DNA of 64,000 bases, from NCBI GenBank assembly GCA_951799445.1, contig OX637289.1, forward strand, positions 23,312,245 to 23,376,244. Reading direction: 5' to 3'. The stretch is from Pseudisothecium myosuroides. Taxonomy: Eukaryota > Streptophyta > Bryopsida > Hypnales > Lembophyllaceae. This document shows positions 22,887 through 34,468 of the stretch, piece after piece (positions within the stretch are counted from its first letter, which is position 1; the number at the start of each line of letters is the position of its first letter). The position numbers and the translations under genes are program-made. The notes under the pieces are model-generated. The model saw nothing but the letters and a program-made list of their open reading frames with translations. It did no database searches and had not been told where the DNA came from.

Positions 22887-23030
22887 CAATCTTTAGATCC
22901 AATGCCATTCAAACAATATGATCCAAGTTATAGATTTGAAACTAACACCAAGATTTTTACACAAGATTGGTAGTAGAGATTACTTTTAAATGCTAAACAT
23001 GATTTTTAGAAAATATCTATATAAATTCCA

Positions 23031-23559
23031 AAAGTAAAAGATAATTTAATTCAATCTTTTATTAAAAAATAATTCAAAAATCCATAACTTTTACACTGTA
23101 GGTCCAAATGCCATGAAAAAAAAACTTGTATCCCCTCCCCACAAAGATCTTGCTAATGGTACTACCAAGAATGCAACTAAGTGACATACGGTCCAAAAGA
23201 TCTATAATTTAAGTTAATTTAAGATCCAAAAATTACTCAAAAATCACTCAAAAATCCATAACTTTCACACCATAGGTTGGAACGGCAAAAAACAAAGCCC
23301 ATGGCACCCCTCCTCAAAGAAAACTTTCCGACAAAATCAAGAATGTGATTGGGGGACTCACGGTCCCGGAAGGGATCTCACCACAACAAACAAACAAAAC
23401 AAACAACCTAACTTAGTATATGTATGGATATTTTTAGGAAAATAAGATTTGATAGGACCCCAAAAATAAAAATGTTCTACACAACATTTTACCCAAACAT
23501 TTTTTAAAACGAAAAATCCCCCCCCCCAATTTCGTTATAATTATTTTCTGCCAAACCAC
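23031..23559. repeat. Copy of the CTTTCACACCGTAGG / (CAAA)n dispersed repeat
   Basis: Two partial copies of the ATAACTTTCACACC phrase, a GGATCTCACCAC phrase and an AACAAACAAAC run, in the opposite orientation to 16,510-17,320. No gene. Confidence 0.55.
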
Positions 23560-24480
23560 CGGTACATGCCTTCTTCCACTCTAACTTAGGTGTGAATGCA
23601 CCCCTGCTTGGCTCTCCCGTTGAATTCCTGCTTAAGTTATTAGGGTTGCTGTCTGGCTTCCTGCTCCTGCTGCAGCGTCCACGGTGCCGCTCCTTGTCCG
23701 CGTCGCCCTCTCACTTGCTGTGAGTCTTTTCATTCTGCTACCCATTCTCTTTTCGCTAAATTTTCTGGTTTTTCTATTGTCGACAACTGTTTTTTTCTAC
23801 CTGCACTCTAGCGGTAATGGCGAATTCTTGGAACGAGGGAGAGGGTTTAAGAGGCTCATCATTTCCAGGAGTTTATCTCACCGTGGTGGAGGTGGCGACG
23901 CAGAGATTCGGTTGAATGTCATGTCTTTACGTAATTAGGTTAAATGGAGTCTTTTGGTGTTGGTTGTTTTGGATAGGATCCCGAGTCAAAAGGATAGTAA
24001 GAATTAGAGCGATGAACGACTCTGTGCGACATGATTTTGGTAGTATGTAGTCTGTAGTCTGGGGCTTACATGTTTGTGTCGTGATGGTTGCAATTTTGGG
24101 GACGGATTTCAGAATCATGAGACTTTGAGCAAGGAAAACATTGCTGCTGTTACTAAACCCTAAACCTCAATCGCAGACGCTTGTAGCGTTATATCGTAGG
24201 TAAGCTTCTTTTGAGCCACAATGTCACCGTTGTAAGAGATGCTCTGTCGGGAATGGTGACAGTGTTGTGATTTTTGGAGGAATTACGCGGTAATTTTGGA
24301 CGACGGTCTTTTGTCTGAAATTCTAGTATCTACCGTAAACCCTAAACTCCAATTCTGAAGCCCGTGCGATGAAAGCAGAAAGGTTGCTTTGAGGGTAGTA
24401 TCCGTAAGATTTTTTTATCGGTGAGGTTTGAGAGAGCACTCCAGACAAGTAGTAATGACTGTGGATGCGCAGGAGGCAGG
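23560..24480 (+). promoter_or_regulatory. Leader/promoter region of the J-like gene
   Basis: This stretch lies between AT-rich repeats and the first coding exon of the J-like gene. It is less AT-rich and contains no recognisable transposon ends. The CT-rich segment around 23,600-23,800 would suit a transcription start and 5' leader. Several GT-AG pairs could form a leader intron, but I cannot place one. No TATA box could be assigned with confidence. Confidence 0.3.
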
Positions 24481-26193
24481 ATGCTGGCATTAAGAAACCG
24501 AGCTTCAGGCCTAGTGCTCCGGGCGTCCGAGGTATGTGTTAGAGATAGATTTCGAATTGCGTGCATTTATAGTGTCACCACGAATATATTTCAGACACTC
24601 TTCAAAGTTGCATGACAAGACATAGTTTTGGTCGTACTGTACACAGCTGTGCAATGGAGGAAGGGTAATGTCTACTAAGCGTCTTGGGCCCGATGAGTGG
24701 TGGGCTGTTGATGGTGAAATTTTACGGCTTAGGCCAGAATTTGGGAAGGGGTACACGCTTGTGAACATGGAGGAGCCAGATCCGAGACCTAAGCCTTTGA
24801 ATTACAAAAGGATTTTTGGTGTTCGCATGACTCGTATGCAGAATATCCGTATAAAGGACAATGTAAGTTCGTTTGTTTCAAGCGCTTGAATCAACCTTCT
24901 GAGTGAGTTTGTAGACATTATTCTTACTTCAGCATAGAATTGTTCAGCTTCTTCAAGTCATTGCTAAGAAACTAGAGGCAATTGTAGGAACTTGGTGCAA
25001 CGGTGGAGCCAACAGATCTTCATTTCACTCTTGTGATTGGGACCACTGTATACTGGTTTTCGTGTTGTGAAGAGAGTTTGATTCGGCAATAAGTTTTTAT
25101 CGTGGTTGTGAATTGCCTTTATAAAGACTCAAGAAGGATATTGGGAGGCTTACATGGAGCGCTTCAATCGCGTAAGAGAAGATTGGGAGAAACTTTATTG
25201 GGACGGAGCTCCGAGAGCTCCCGATCAGGACCCCGTAGCGAAGAGACCGTTAGACCACTATCAAATTTTGGGACTTAGAAAGTACGTTGTCTATAGTCCA
25301 ACTCATTTTTTTGGATGAGATTCGGGCAGAAAATACGATTTTGAAAATATTCGTCGGTGATTTAGTTGAATGGAATGCATCTCGTTCGATATGAGGCCTT
25401 CATATCCGTACTATACGGAGATCAATATATTTCTGAATTCTATCTCAAACTTCTAGTTGTTCGCCCTAAATGCCTCCTGATGCACAGCTGACAATTTTTT
25501 TTTCTGTATGTGCAGGAGGCACCAACCCTATTCTCCCCTTGAACTTAAGGTATAGAAGTAGGACCCAACCAAATCTCTTTACTATTCTTGTCTTTGAATA
25601 GAGATTGAAATTGTGATTGGTATTTGCCTGAGATTTTGTGTTCCCAAGTCTAACTTATCTTATATGTCTACGTCCACAGGCGGCATTCCGTGATAAAGCT
25701 ATGTTGTTTCACCCTGAAAATAATAGAGAAAAGGATCCGAAGAGGAGAGGTATTTTGTTCATCACTTTTTTGGTTTGGTTTCCAGTTGATGGAGTTATCA
25801 GGAAGACTGTTTCACCTGTGCACCTTGATCTTAGTACCGGTGTCACAAGTGCTAGATAATCAAGTAACTTTGTTTGTAAGGTGCTAACTCCTCGGTGAAG
25901 GGCCGTAGAGTGGTAGTTGCAATAGATAGAAGACTTGGATAGATTAGATCAGTGACGAAGAAAATACTTGCACTCAATGCAATTTCTCTGGAGCCATATG
26001 AAGCTGTTTATCAGGACTCAACCAGCGATGGGCGCTTTTTGGATGGTGGAATCGTGGTGCTAGACTAATTGATATCATTGCTTTTAAGTCTTCTGATTTT
26101 TGCGCTTGTTTTCTTTCCTCAGCTGCAAATATGGCAAAGTTCAGACAAGTTTGGGAGTCATACAAGAATTTGCAGAACAGGCGAAGCTGGTGA
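24481..26193 (+). CDS. J-domain-like protein with HPE motif, probably mitochondrial
   Basis: Six exons: 24481-24531, 24647-24862, 25127-25281, 25516-25549, 25680-25749 and 26123-26193. All donors are GT, acceptors AG, and the joined CDS is 597 nt (198 residues). Exon 1 encodes MLALRNRASGLVLRAS, Arg-rich without acids, like a mitochondrial presequence. Residues about 25-80 contain WWAVDGEI and EEPDPRPKPLN. A J-like domain spans about 132-193: DHYQILGL (helix I), YSPLELKAAFRDKAM (helix II), FHPENN (loop), then AKFRQVWESYKNL (helix III). Canonical J proteins carry HPD to stimulate Hsp70 ATPase; here residues 163-165 are HPE, so it may not be a normal Hsp70 co-chaperone. The sequence resembles plant DnaJ-domain proteins with a PYT..EIK.AFR.KAMEFHPD core, as I recall them. 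The last exon could instead end at 26189, with splicing onward, because GTGAGA overlaps the TGA; I prefer the stop. Only one copy is seen in the window. Confidence 0.72.
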
Positions 26194-27799
26194 GATGCAG
26201 TCTTTATTGGATGGACACTATCCTTTACACACAGAGCAATTTGAGCAGTTCATGATATCTAAGGAGCTCCGTTCAACATCAAACAAGGAAGATCTTTTGC
26301 TCCCCAATCCAAGATCGAAAATAGAGGTGACTTGGTTCTTATACAGGTTCTTGCGTCTTTCGGGAAAGGGAGCATCGAATACTTTTGGAAAACGTAAAGT
26401 ACGGATTTTACCTACGTTTCAGTGCGTTTCAGTGCATTTCAGTAACCCGTCTCTGATGTTAACATTCTCTCCAATCAAATGAGGTTGAAATCTTCCATGG
26501 TGATTGGAGGTGGCTATTGATACTCAACTATTTACTGTAAGGAAGTGAGTCACTGCTTGCTTCTTCGATGCATGTGGTGATTGAAGTAGGGGATAGTAGT
26601 TGTCACTTTAAGCATTTTTACTTGTGCAGTAGTGTGATTTTTGGGAGATGTATAGAGATGAGGAGTGATCTCTGGGTATAAAGCCAAATCTGTTGAGACC
26701 AATTCTTTCACTATGTAGGAATTTCTTATGCAATTTTAAAGTGAATGATTGTAGACCACTATAAGCGACTCACAGTAGAAGACCCTATCTTCATTGTAAG
26801 GTTAGAGGCCACAACTGTTAGCCATCATGCTTACTCCACTTGCTAATGAGTTTAACCTTTTGTTCTAGTTGCTATTGATAAATATGGTTATTATTGAAGA
26901 TGGGATAAATGCATAACGGATTTAGAATCTTCTACCACGACTCTTGGAGGCAACGTTTGTGTTCAATGCGACGAGAAGCGATGATAAGTACAGGGACGAG
27001 TATGTATGTCAATACATATTGTGAACCACAGGGCGCAAATTGTCTTTTGAAATTCCCTGAATACTGACCTCAGCAATGTTCTCGAATGAGCAATGGAAGC
27101 CAAAGTGGGTACCAAAGTGGTACACAATATAGATGTCGACAGCGGCAACATCCTCGTCACCTGAGGCTTACCCAGACCTCACATGAGACCAGCTCCGCCT
27201 GGAATGGAATTGTATGAATTTTCCATCTGTGCCAATGACTGCGGAATGAACCGACTCTAGATCATGATTAGGCTGCACAAGATGTTCCCAACCCTAATTG
27301 GAATTCTAGAGTCTCTCTAACCTGCGCTTCATTTTGTCCACTGAAGGTTTTTCATGTTCACCATACCATAATTATTTTCTGCACATCATCACATATCGAC
27401 TGTAGTATACTCACCACTCCTTCAAAAGCATATCATACTCATTCATTTTTCAAGGATTCCAGGAAGTCGGAGGTCTCGTCACTAGTGACAATTAATAAAC
27501 AACACCCTCATCACCAAGCCAATATTCCAAGCAACGCCCGCATTCAACATGATCCATTCAGAGAACACGAACTCTCAGTCAACATTGAACTCACTTCAGT
27601 ATTGATATATTGTACATAAGCATGTACTCGAACATACAAAACAAACAGAATAACCAAGACTTACGATGTGCACACAATCTCAGCCGGTTAAAATATACTA
27701 CTCCCACTGTATGCATGCTACTTTCACTCCAAAAACATACTTCGATAACGACACAATTAACTTCTCATTGATGCAGATTCCACATAGCTGCGAATCTGC
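26194..27799. other. Downstream of the J-like gene, no gene assigned
   Basis: The first 300 bases stay moderately coding-like (HYPLHTEQFEQFMISKELRS in one frame at about 26,217-26,276), perhaps an unresolved extra exon or 3' UTR. Beyond 26,500 no frame, repeat or transposon end is recognisable. Confidence 0.35.
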
Positions 27800-27896
27800 T
27801 TTCACCGACAGCGCGCACAAACAGTCGGTGAAGACACCCGGAAGTCCCGTCGGTACCGAGCACCAACAGTCGGTAGTCTAGTGATCGATAAGTCTT

Positions 27897-30800
27897 TCAG
27901 TAAATGGCGTGCGCCAGAATGGTCTTGAGAAGGGAGTTGCTGTAGGTGTTCACGGCGTCTTTAATGGTGACGTCCAAAGACGCCACCTGCTCAGTGGCCG
28001 GGGCCTGCTGCGTCGGGATGAGGTTGATCAGGTTGAACGCGAACGTGTCCACGACGATTTCCAGTTGCACGAGCGTCAGTCGAATGGGCTCAAAGAACGG
28101 GATCAACGTCAACAAGCCGTGCTTCCCGATCACCGTGTTCAGCAACGCCTGGTGGACCTGATTAATTTCACCACACCAAAAGCATCGAAATTTCCCGAGT
28201 CACACTTCCGTCAAAGCTGTAATTGCCTCAAATGCAAGCTAGAACATGCATTCACAATGAGATTATGTATCCTTGTTACGGTAATATCTGAAGTTTACCA
28301 GATTATTTTTGCAATAGGAGCAAGGGAGTGGCACAATTATTCCCTTGGGGGACACTGTAAACCGGGAATGGAATAATAATGACCAATTCGGGAACCAGAG
28401 ATACATCACAACTCGCAAGGGAGTTTTAAGAGTTTAGTTCCATCATGGTAGTGAAACGGAGTAAACCACTTATTAATGAACGGTTCAATTGAGACATTGG
28501 CAAACTCCGTTTTCATTTCTTCCATGTTTAACTCTTAAATCTCTATTGTGTATATTTCCCTGAGTGACTAATTTTATTGAAGGGGTATGTAAAGAAACCA
28601 GTTCAAGAGGCAGTTGTGGAAAATCTATCGATCCCCACGCGAGAACTGACCTGCACGAACGTCGTGAGAGTCTTCACCACCAGCTTGGCGTCGTCGTCAT
28701 TGAGCGGGCTCGGGTTGGACCCGGGCGCCAGCGCCGCGCTCGCTTGGATCACGTTTTGGATGATCTCAGCGAAGCCCACGGCGATTTTGCCGCCCTGCTT
28801 GGGCGCATTGAAGTTGTTGATCTTTTCGGTTTCCTTGCGCAGGTTGTCTGAGAGCTCCGTGACCTTCTTAATGGCGTCATTGATCACATCCACCAGCTTC
28901 TTATCAGTCCGGGGCAAACGCGCGGCCAGCTGCAGGGAGTTGCTGTAGGTGTTCACGGCGTCTGTAATGGTGACGTCCAAAGACGCCACCTGCTCAGTGG
29001 CCGGGGCCTGCTGCGTCGGGATGAGGTTGATCAGGTTGAACGCGAACGTGTCCACGACGATTTCCAGTTGCACGAGCGTCAGTCGAATGGGCTCAAAGAA
29101 CGGGATCAACGTCAACAAGCCGTGCTTCCCGATCACCGTGTTCAGCAACGCCTGGTGGACCTGATTAATTTCACCATACCAAAAGCATCGAAATTTCCCG
29201 AGTCACACTTTCGTCACTTGAAGCCATAATTGCCTCAAATGCAAGTTAGAACATGCATTCACAATGAGATTATGTATCCTTGTTACGGAAATATCTGAAG
29301 TTTATCAGATGATTTTGCAATAGGAGCAAAGGAAACAGGGGGAACAGGGGGAAAGGGCAAACAAGGAGAATCAGCTAGTGGCACAAATATTCCCTTGGGG
29401 GGATAAGTGCTGTAAACCGGGAATGGAATATTAGTGGTCAATTCAGGAACCAGAGACACATCACAACTCGCAAGGGAGTTTTAAGAGTTTAATTAGTTCC
29501 ATCATGGTAGTGAAACGGAGTAAACCACTTATTAATGAACGGTTCAATTGAGACATTGGCAAACTCCGTTTTCACATCTCCATGTTTAACTCTTAAATCT
29601 CTCTTGTGTATAATCTCCCCCAGTGTGTAATTTTATTGGAGGGACATGTAAAAACAGGGCATGTAAAGAAACCAGTTCAAGAGGCAGTTGTGGAAAATCT
29701 ATCGATCCCCACGCGAGAACTGACCTGCACGAACGTCGTGAGAGTCTTCACCACCAGCTTGGCGTCGTCGTCACTGAGCGGGCTCGGGTTGGACCCGGGC
29801 GCCAGCGCCGCGCTCGCTTGGATCACGTTTTGGATGATCTCAGCGAAGCCCACGGCGATTTTGCCGCCCTGCTTGGGCGCATTGAAGTTGTTGATCTTTT
29901 CGGTTTCCTTGCGCAGGTTGTCTGAGAGCTCCGTGACCTTCTTAATGGCGTCATTGATCACATCCACCAGCTTCTTATCAGTCCGGGGCAAACGCGCGGC
30001 CGGCTGCAGGGAGTTGCTGTAGGTGTTCACGGCGTCTTTAATGGTGACGTCCAAAGACGCCACCTGCTCAGTGGCCGGGGCCTGCTGCGTCGGGATGAGG
30101 TTGATCAGGTTGAACGCGAACGTGTCCACGACGATTTCCAGTTGCACGAGCGTCAGTCGAATGGGCTCAAAGAACGGGACCAACGCCAACAAGCCGTGCT
30201 TCCCGATCACCGTGTTCAGCAACGCCTGGTGGACCTGATTAAACGGAGTAAACAACTTATTAATGAACGGTTCAATTGAGACATTGGCAAACTCCGTTTT
30301 CATATCCTCCATGTTATACTCTTAAATCTCTATTGTGTATATTTCCCTGAGTGTGTAATTTTATTGGAGGGGCATGTAAAGAAAACCAGTTCAAGAGGCA
30401 GTTGTGGAAAATCTATCGATCCCCACGCGAGTACTGACCTGCACAAACGTCGTGAGAGTCTTCACCACCAGCTTGGCGTCGTCGTCACTGAGCGGGCTCG
30501 GGTTGGACCCGGGCGCCAGCGCCGCGCTCGCTTGGATCACGTTTTGGATGATCTCAGCGAAGCCCACGGCGATTTTGCCGCCCTGCTGGGCCGCATTGAA
30601 GTTGTTGATCTTTTCGGTTTCCTTGCGCAGGTTGTCTGAGAGCTCCGTGACCTTCTTAATGGCGTCATTGATCACATCCACCAGCTTCTTATCAGTCCGG
30701 GGCAAACGCGCGGCCAGCTGCAGGGAGTTGCTGTAGGTGTTCACGGCGTCTTTAATGGTGACGTCCAAAGACGCCACCTGCTCAGTGGCCGGGGCCTGCT

Positions 30801-32972
30801 GCGTCGGGATGAGGTTGATCAGGTTGAACGCGAACGTGTCCACGACGATTTCCAGTTGCACGAGCGTCAGTCGAATGGGCTCAAAGAACGGGACCAACGC
30901 CAACAAGCCGTGCTTCCCGATCACCGTGTTCAGCAACGCCTGGTGGACCTGATTAATTTCACCACACCAAAAGCATCGACCTTTCCCGTCACACTTCCGT
31001 CATTTGAAGCCATAATTGCCTCGAATGCAAGCTAGAACATGCATTCACAATGAGAATATGTATCCTTGTTACGGAAATATCTGAAGTTTACCAGATGATT
31101 TTGCAATAGGAGCAAGGGAAACAGGGGGAACAGGGGGAAAGGGCAAACAAGGAGAATCAGCAAGTGGCACAAATATTCCCTTGGGGGGACAAGTGCTGTA
31201 AACCGGGAATGGAATATTAGTGGTCAATTCAGGAACCAGAGATACATCACAACTCGCAAGGGAGTTTTAAGAGTTTAGTTCCATCATGGTAGTGAAACGG
31301 AGTAAACCACTTATTAATGAACGGTTCAATTGAGACATTGGCAAACTCCGTTTTCACATCTCCATGTTATACTTTTAAATCTCTCTTGTGTATAATCTCC
31401 CTGAGAGTGTAATTTATTGAAGGGGTATGTAAAGAAACCAGTTCAAGAGGCAGTTGTGGAAAATCTATCGATCCCCACGCGAGAACTGACCTGCACGAAC
31501 GTCGTGAGAGTCTTCACCACCAGCTTGGCGTCGTCGTCACTGAGCGGGCTCGGGTTGGACCCGGGCGCCAGCGCCGCGCTCGCTTGGATCACGTTTTGGA
31601 TGATCTCAGCGAAGCCCGCGGCGATTTTGCCGCCCTGCTGGGCCGCATTGAAGTTGTTGATCTTTTCGGTTTCCTTGCGCAGGTTGTCTGAGAGCTCCGT
31701 GACCTTCTTAATGGCGTCATTGATCACATCCACCAGCTTCTTATCAGTCCGGGGCAAACTCGCAGCCAGCTGCAGGGAGTTGCTATACGTCGTCTGCGCG
31801 TCTTTCAAAGTGACTGACAATGCACTGAATGGTGCAATTTGTTGCGGAACAATCCAGCCCAAACGCAACCCAAAATGTAAATAATAAATTACAAGGGGTT
31901 GGTGAAGATAAAGCTCTTACAGTACATCCTGTTCAAAAATAACTTACCTGAAATTTTATAAACCAAGCCCAACTTAAATAATCGACGACGACGGACTATC
32001 ACTAAAGTTCACGCACTTTCGACGCAGTTATCGCTTTTGTATTGTAGTTAGCTAACCTTTAAGAACAGGGAGCCTTGGTACGGTTATGGGAGAAAAATGG
32101 CAAGTTGTAGTCTTGAATCAAGACCGCCTCAGAGTGTACTTTGAAGCTCATCGCAAGGATCACATCGAAAGGATCACATCGAGGTCCAAATTATGAGTTA
32201 CTACACGACCTCTCCCTTCCTAGCCCGACCTCAACCCAAAGATCGAAAACTTGACATATTTGTTTGGATGGTGTCAGGGACTGGTCAACTTGGCATTTTG
32301 TGGTTTTCTCTGCAATCAGAATAAGTGGGAAAAATTGTCTAACATTAATATTTTTTGGTTTCCCGCTTCTTGTCTAACATTACATTTAAGCAGAACTATG
32401 AAATTTCTCATCTTAACAGCCAACCAGTACCTGAATTGGTCAGCGCCGGCGGGCTTTTGGGTGGGGATGAGGTCGATGAGGTAGAACGCGAACGTGTCGA
32501 TGACGATCTCCAGGTTGACGAGCGACACGCGAATGGGTTCAAAGAAGGGGATCAGCGTGGTGAGCCCGTGCTTCCCAATCACCACGTTGAGGAGCGCCTG
32601 GTGGACCTTCACGAACGTCGTCAGGCTCTGCACTACCAGCTTGGCGTCGGCGTCGGGCAGCGGCTCCGGGTCGTAGCCGTAGGAGGTTCCAGCCAGACGG
32701 GCGGTGTACTCCGTGATCTTCACGATGATGGTGCCAAAGCCGGCGCCGATCTTCACCCCTTGCGTGGGGGCGTTGAAGATCGTGATCTTCTCCGTTTCAA
32801 TGCGCAGGTTGTTGGACAGCTCCGTGATCTCCTTGAACGCCTTCTGGATGCGCTCCACGGGCTTCGGCTCATCGTCCGAGGCGGTTAGACCGTAGACCCG
32901 GGCTTGAACCGCACTTTGGAAGAGCGCCAGGGACACCAGCAGCAGGCACACGGCCCTGGATATCGACGCCAT
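27897..32972 (-). CDS. Secreted five-domain HsbA-like repeat protein, six exons
   Basis: Exons on the minus strand are 32972-32431, 31824-31491, 30948-30439, 30234-29725, 29160-28651 and 28157-27897. All junctions are GT-AG, the phases match (2, then 0 throughout), and the joined length is 2,667 nt, giving 888 residues. The ATG at 32972 is followed by a signal peptide ending near VQA/RVYG, so secretion is expected. The mature part holds five tandem domains. Each has an A half (from an ITELS/VTELS helix to LTTFV) and a B half (VHQALLN to IPTQ), with a linker containing TYSNSLQ between domains. Domain 1 lies whole in exon 1; domains 2-5 are split A/B by an intron. The mature protein has no Cys or Trp. 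The helical pattern with a D-D-A-K-L-V-V segment, a K-H-G-L step and a C-terminal DTFAF helix resembles the fungal HsbA family (PF12296), which binds hydrophobic surfaces; that homology is inferred. Exons are GC-rich and introns AT-rich. The copy number of the internal exons could be misassembled. Confidence is high for the exon chain and moderate for function. Confidence 0.8.
28651..30948 (-). repeat. Tandem array of three near-identical 510-bp coding exons
   Basis: Exons 3 (30439-30948), 4 (29725-30234) and 5 (28651-29160) are each exactly 510 bp, phase 0-0, and differ by only a few codons. Exons 3 and 4 share ALVPFF where exons 5 and 6 have TLIPFF. Exons 4 and 5 have APKQGGK where exons 2 and 3 have AAQQGGK. 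Three of the introns between units share sequence (542, 564 and 493 bp). The one between exons 3 and 4 is only 204 bp and looks like a deletion derivative. Because the units are phase-symmetric, adding or losing one adds or removes 170 residues without a frameshift. Confidence 0.85.
32055..32250 (+). pseudogene. Coding-like fragment i, inside intron 1 of the HsbA-like gene
   Basis: On the plus strand, opposite to the host gene, a frame reads GSLGTVMGEKWQVVVLNQDR and FEAHRKDHIE before a small local duplication of GGATCACATCGA shifts it. The block D copy (51,131-51,313) lacks that duplication and continues with VQIMSYYTTSPFLARPQPK. The combined frame looks like a genuine exon starting after TTTAAG. 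Family not recognised. Likely a broken exon of an older gene in the duplicated block. Confidence 0.4.
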
Positions 32973-34160
32973 GGCGGAAACAGTTCCGGAAACTGCAATC
33001 CCACGCACACAGTCCGATCAACTAGAATCAAATATCAAATGTTGTCAGACTCAAGTATCCATGAAAATGTGGGAACCAGATAATCGAACTAATTTGAACA
33101 CATGCATCAACTTATAGCCTCTCACACTCAGACTAGGCTCGATCACCCCTGTAGTTGACAATTATTCTATTACATTACTGCACCTATTTAACACAGGGCG
33201 GGTTATGTCAAATAATCGCAATAAATTAGAAGATCCCTCCTAACCTCTTATACAGGGGATTTACAACTTTTCCTTGATCGAGCAAAGGGAGAAAGTGAAA
33301 CCGCTAGCTAGGGATTTGCTTGTATTCCTCTGTCTTACCGTTTCCCTATGCATAACTCCCTTGTGAAATAGCTGCCATTAGTATGGACCATAGAATAAAA
33401 ACGCTACATTAATTGAAAATTGCTCACGATGTTCAAGCAAGACTTAACACAGTGCTTTTAATGACTGTTGCAACGATCAGAAATGTGACATCCATGGCTG
33501 TGGCCTGGTTGAATGGACAAAATAGCACCTAACGTCCTAAACATCCACATCATTGAGAGGAAGCATGCATGCATGGTGCAACTAGAACATGGGACCATTC
33601 TGAGATTCCAACGATTGAAACAAAGTCAGAGCTTAGAACTGTGGCAACCCGGAGGGAGCTAGTTGATCCCCTGTACCTCTGCAAAGTGACAGGAAAGAAC
33701 TGCTGCGGTTAGAGGCAACTCCGACCGGTGTGGCGAACAGACGGCGAGTGACGAACTAGAAAGTGAACTGGATTCTGGACAGCGAAGTCTTGGATTTTAT
33801 AGCAAACGTCAATGGATGGTTTTCCTTTGCGGTACGGGCTCATTCATGCCCACGATCTCCAAGCCCTGGATTCCTTCTCATCCAACGATCCCGGTTCAGT
33901 CCTTGCCCTTCTCGCTTACGACAGAGACTGACCATGCAGTATGTGAGAGCTCAGTTAATTTTCGTTGTGTAAGCTCGATCATCCCTGCCCTATTTGCATG
34001 TCAGAGTTCAGGATAAAATGAACCGGCCTGGCAGAATGTCAAACGCCGGCATCTGCCCTTCCGCCTTAGCTAGTAGCTCCCATGAGATCCTCGTTGAAGG
34101 TCTACATTAACACGAACCCTGGATAATTAATTGTCATGCTTGAGCACCTAGCTAGCTGGC
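32972..34160 (-). promoter_or_regulatory. Upstream region of the HsbA-like gene
   Basis: Single-copy DNA (absent from block D) directly upstream of the start codon at 32972. A GGGATTGCAG at about 33,000-32,991 on the minus strand could be the acceptor of a leader intron. No other gene or transposon is visible. I could not assign a TATA box. Confidence 0.35.
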
Positions 34161-34468
34161 CTAGACGGATAGGGGAGACTGACCGAACCGGTATTCTAAG
34201 TTATCCATAGGAATTTAATTGTGGTCTGCAGGACAGTCACTGTCTAGTTTTAATTGTGAGGAGGTGATTGATCGGTTTTCAGTTCAAAACAGAACCTAGC
34301 TAGCTAGCCTAGACGAAATGGTGTTAGCTAGTAAATAATTACTACCCCAACTGCGGGGGTATCGTGTTGAGAAACTGGGTTAATTTTGCGGGGAATGCAG
34401 TAAGTTGCTGATGCGTAGTGCAAAAGGTGCTTGCCCCTGTTTCGTGTTTCGTACAGATAGCAGATAGC

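Larger units (their letters stand above)
17455..23030 (+). repeat. Segmental duplication, block B (pairs with block A)
   Basis: Second copy of block A. Insertions present only here are the CACTA-ended element 18,111-19,195, the 54-bp A-rich insertion 20,921-20,974, the Tourist-like MITE 21,247-22,299 (itself carrying 21,905-22,213) and the MITE 22,692-22,886. The segment about 20,070-20,575 is inverted relative to block A 5,480-5,960. Confidence 0.85.

Noticed and set aside
26069..26482. A 137-codon frame overlapping the last exon of the J-like gene
   Set aside because: It is in a different frame from the J-domain exons and its first part is intron sequence. Only the segment after 26,193 has a coding look, and it cannot be tied to a gene.
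28564..30952. Plus-strand open frames across the repeat array (for example 28,577-28,948 and 29,606-30,022)
   Set aside because: They are antisense shadows of the GC-rich exons on the minus strand and repeat with each exon copy.
28603..31868. Separate single-exon genes for each copy of the repeat unit
   Set aside because: None of the inner units begins with a convincing ATG or signal peptide, and each is flanked by matching phase-0 splice sites. A single spliced gene explains all of them.
32355..32888. Plus-strand 177-codon frame opposite exon 1
   Set aside because: Antisense to the signal-peptide exon. Rich in Glu/Arg/Val from the complementary codons; no independent support.
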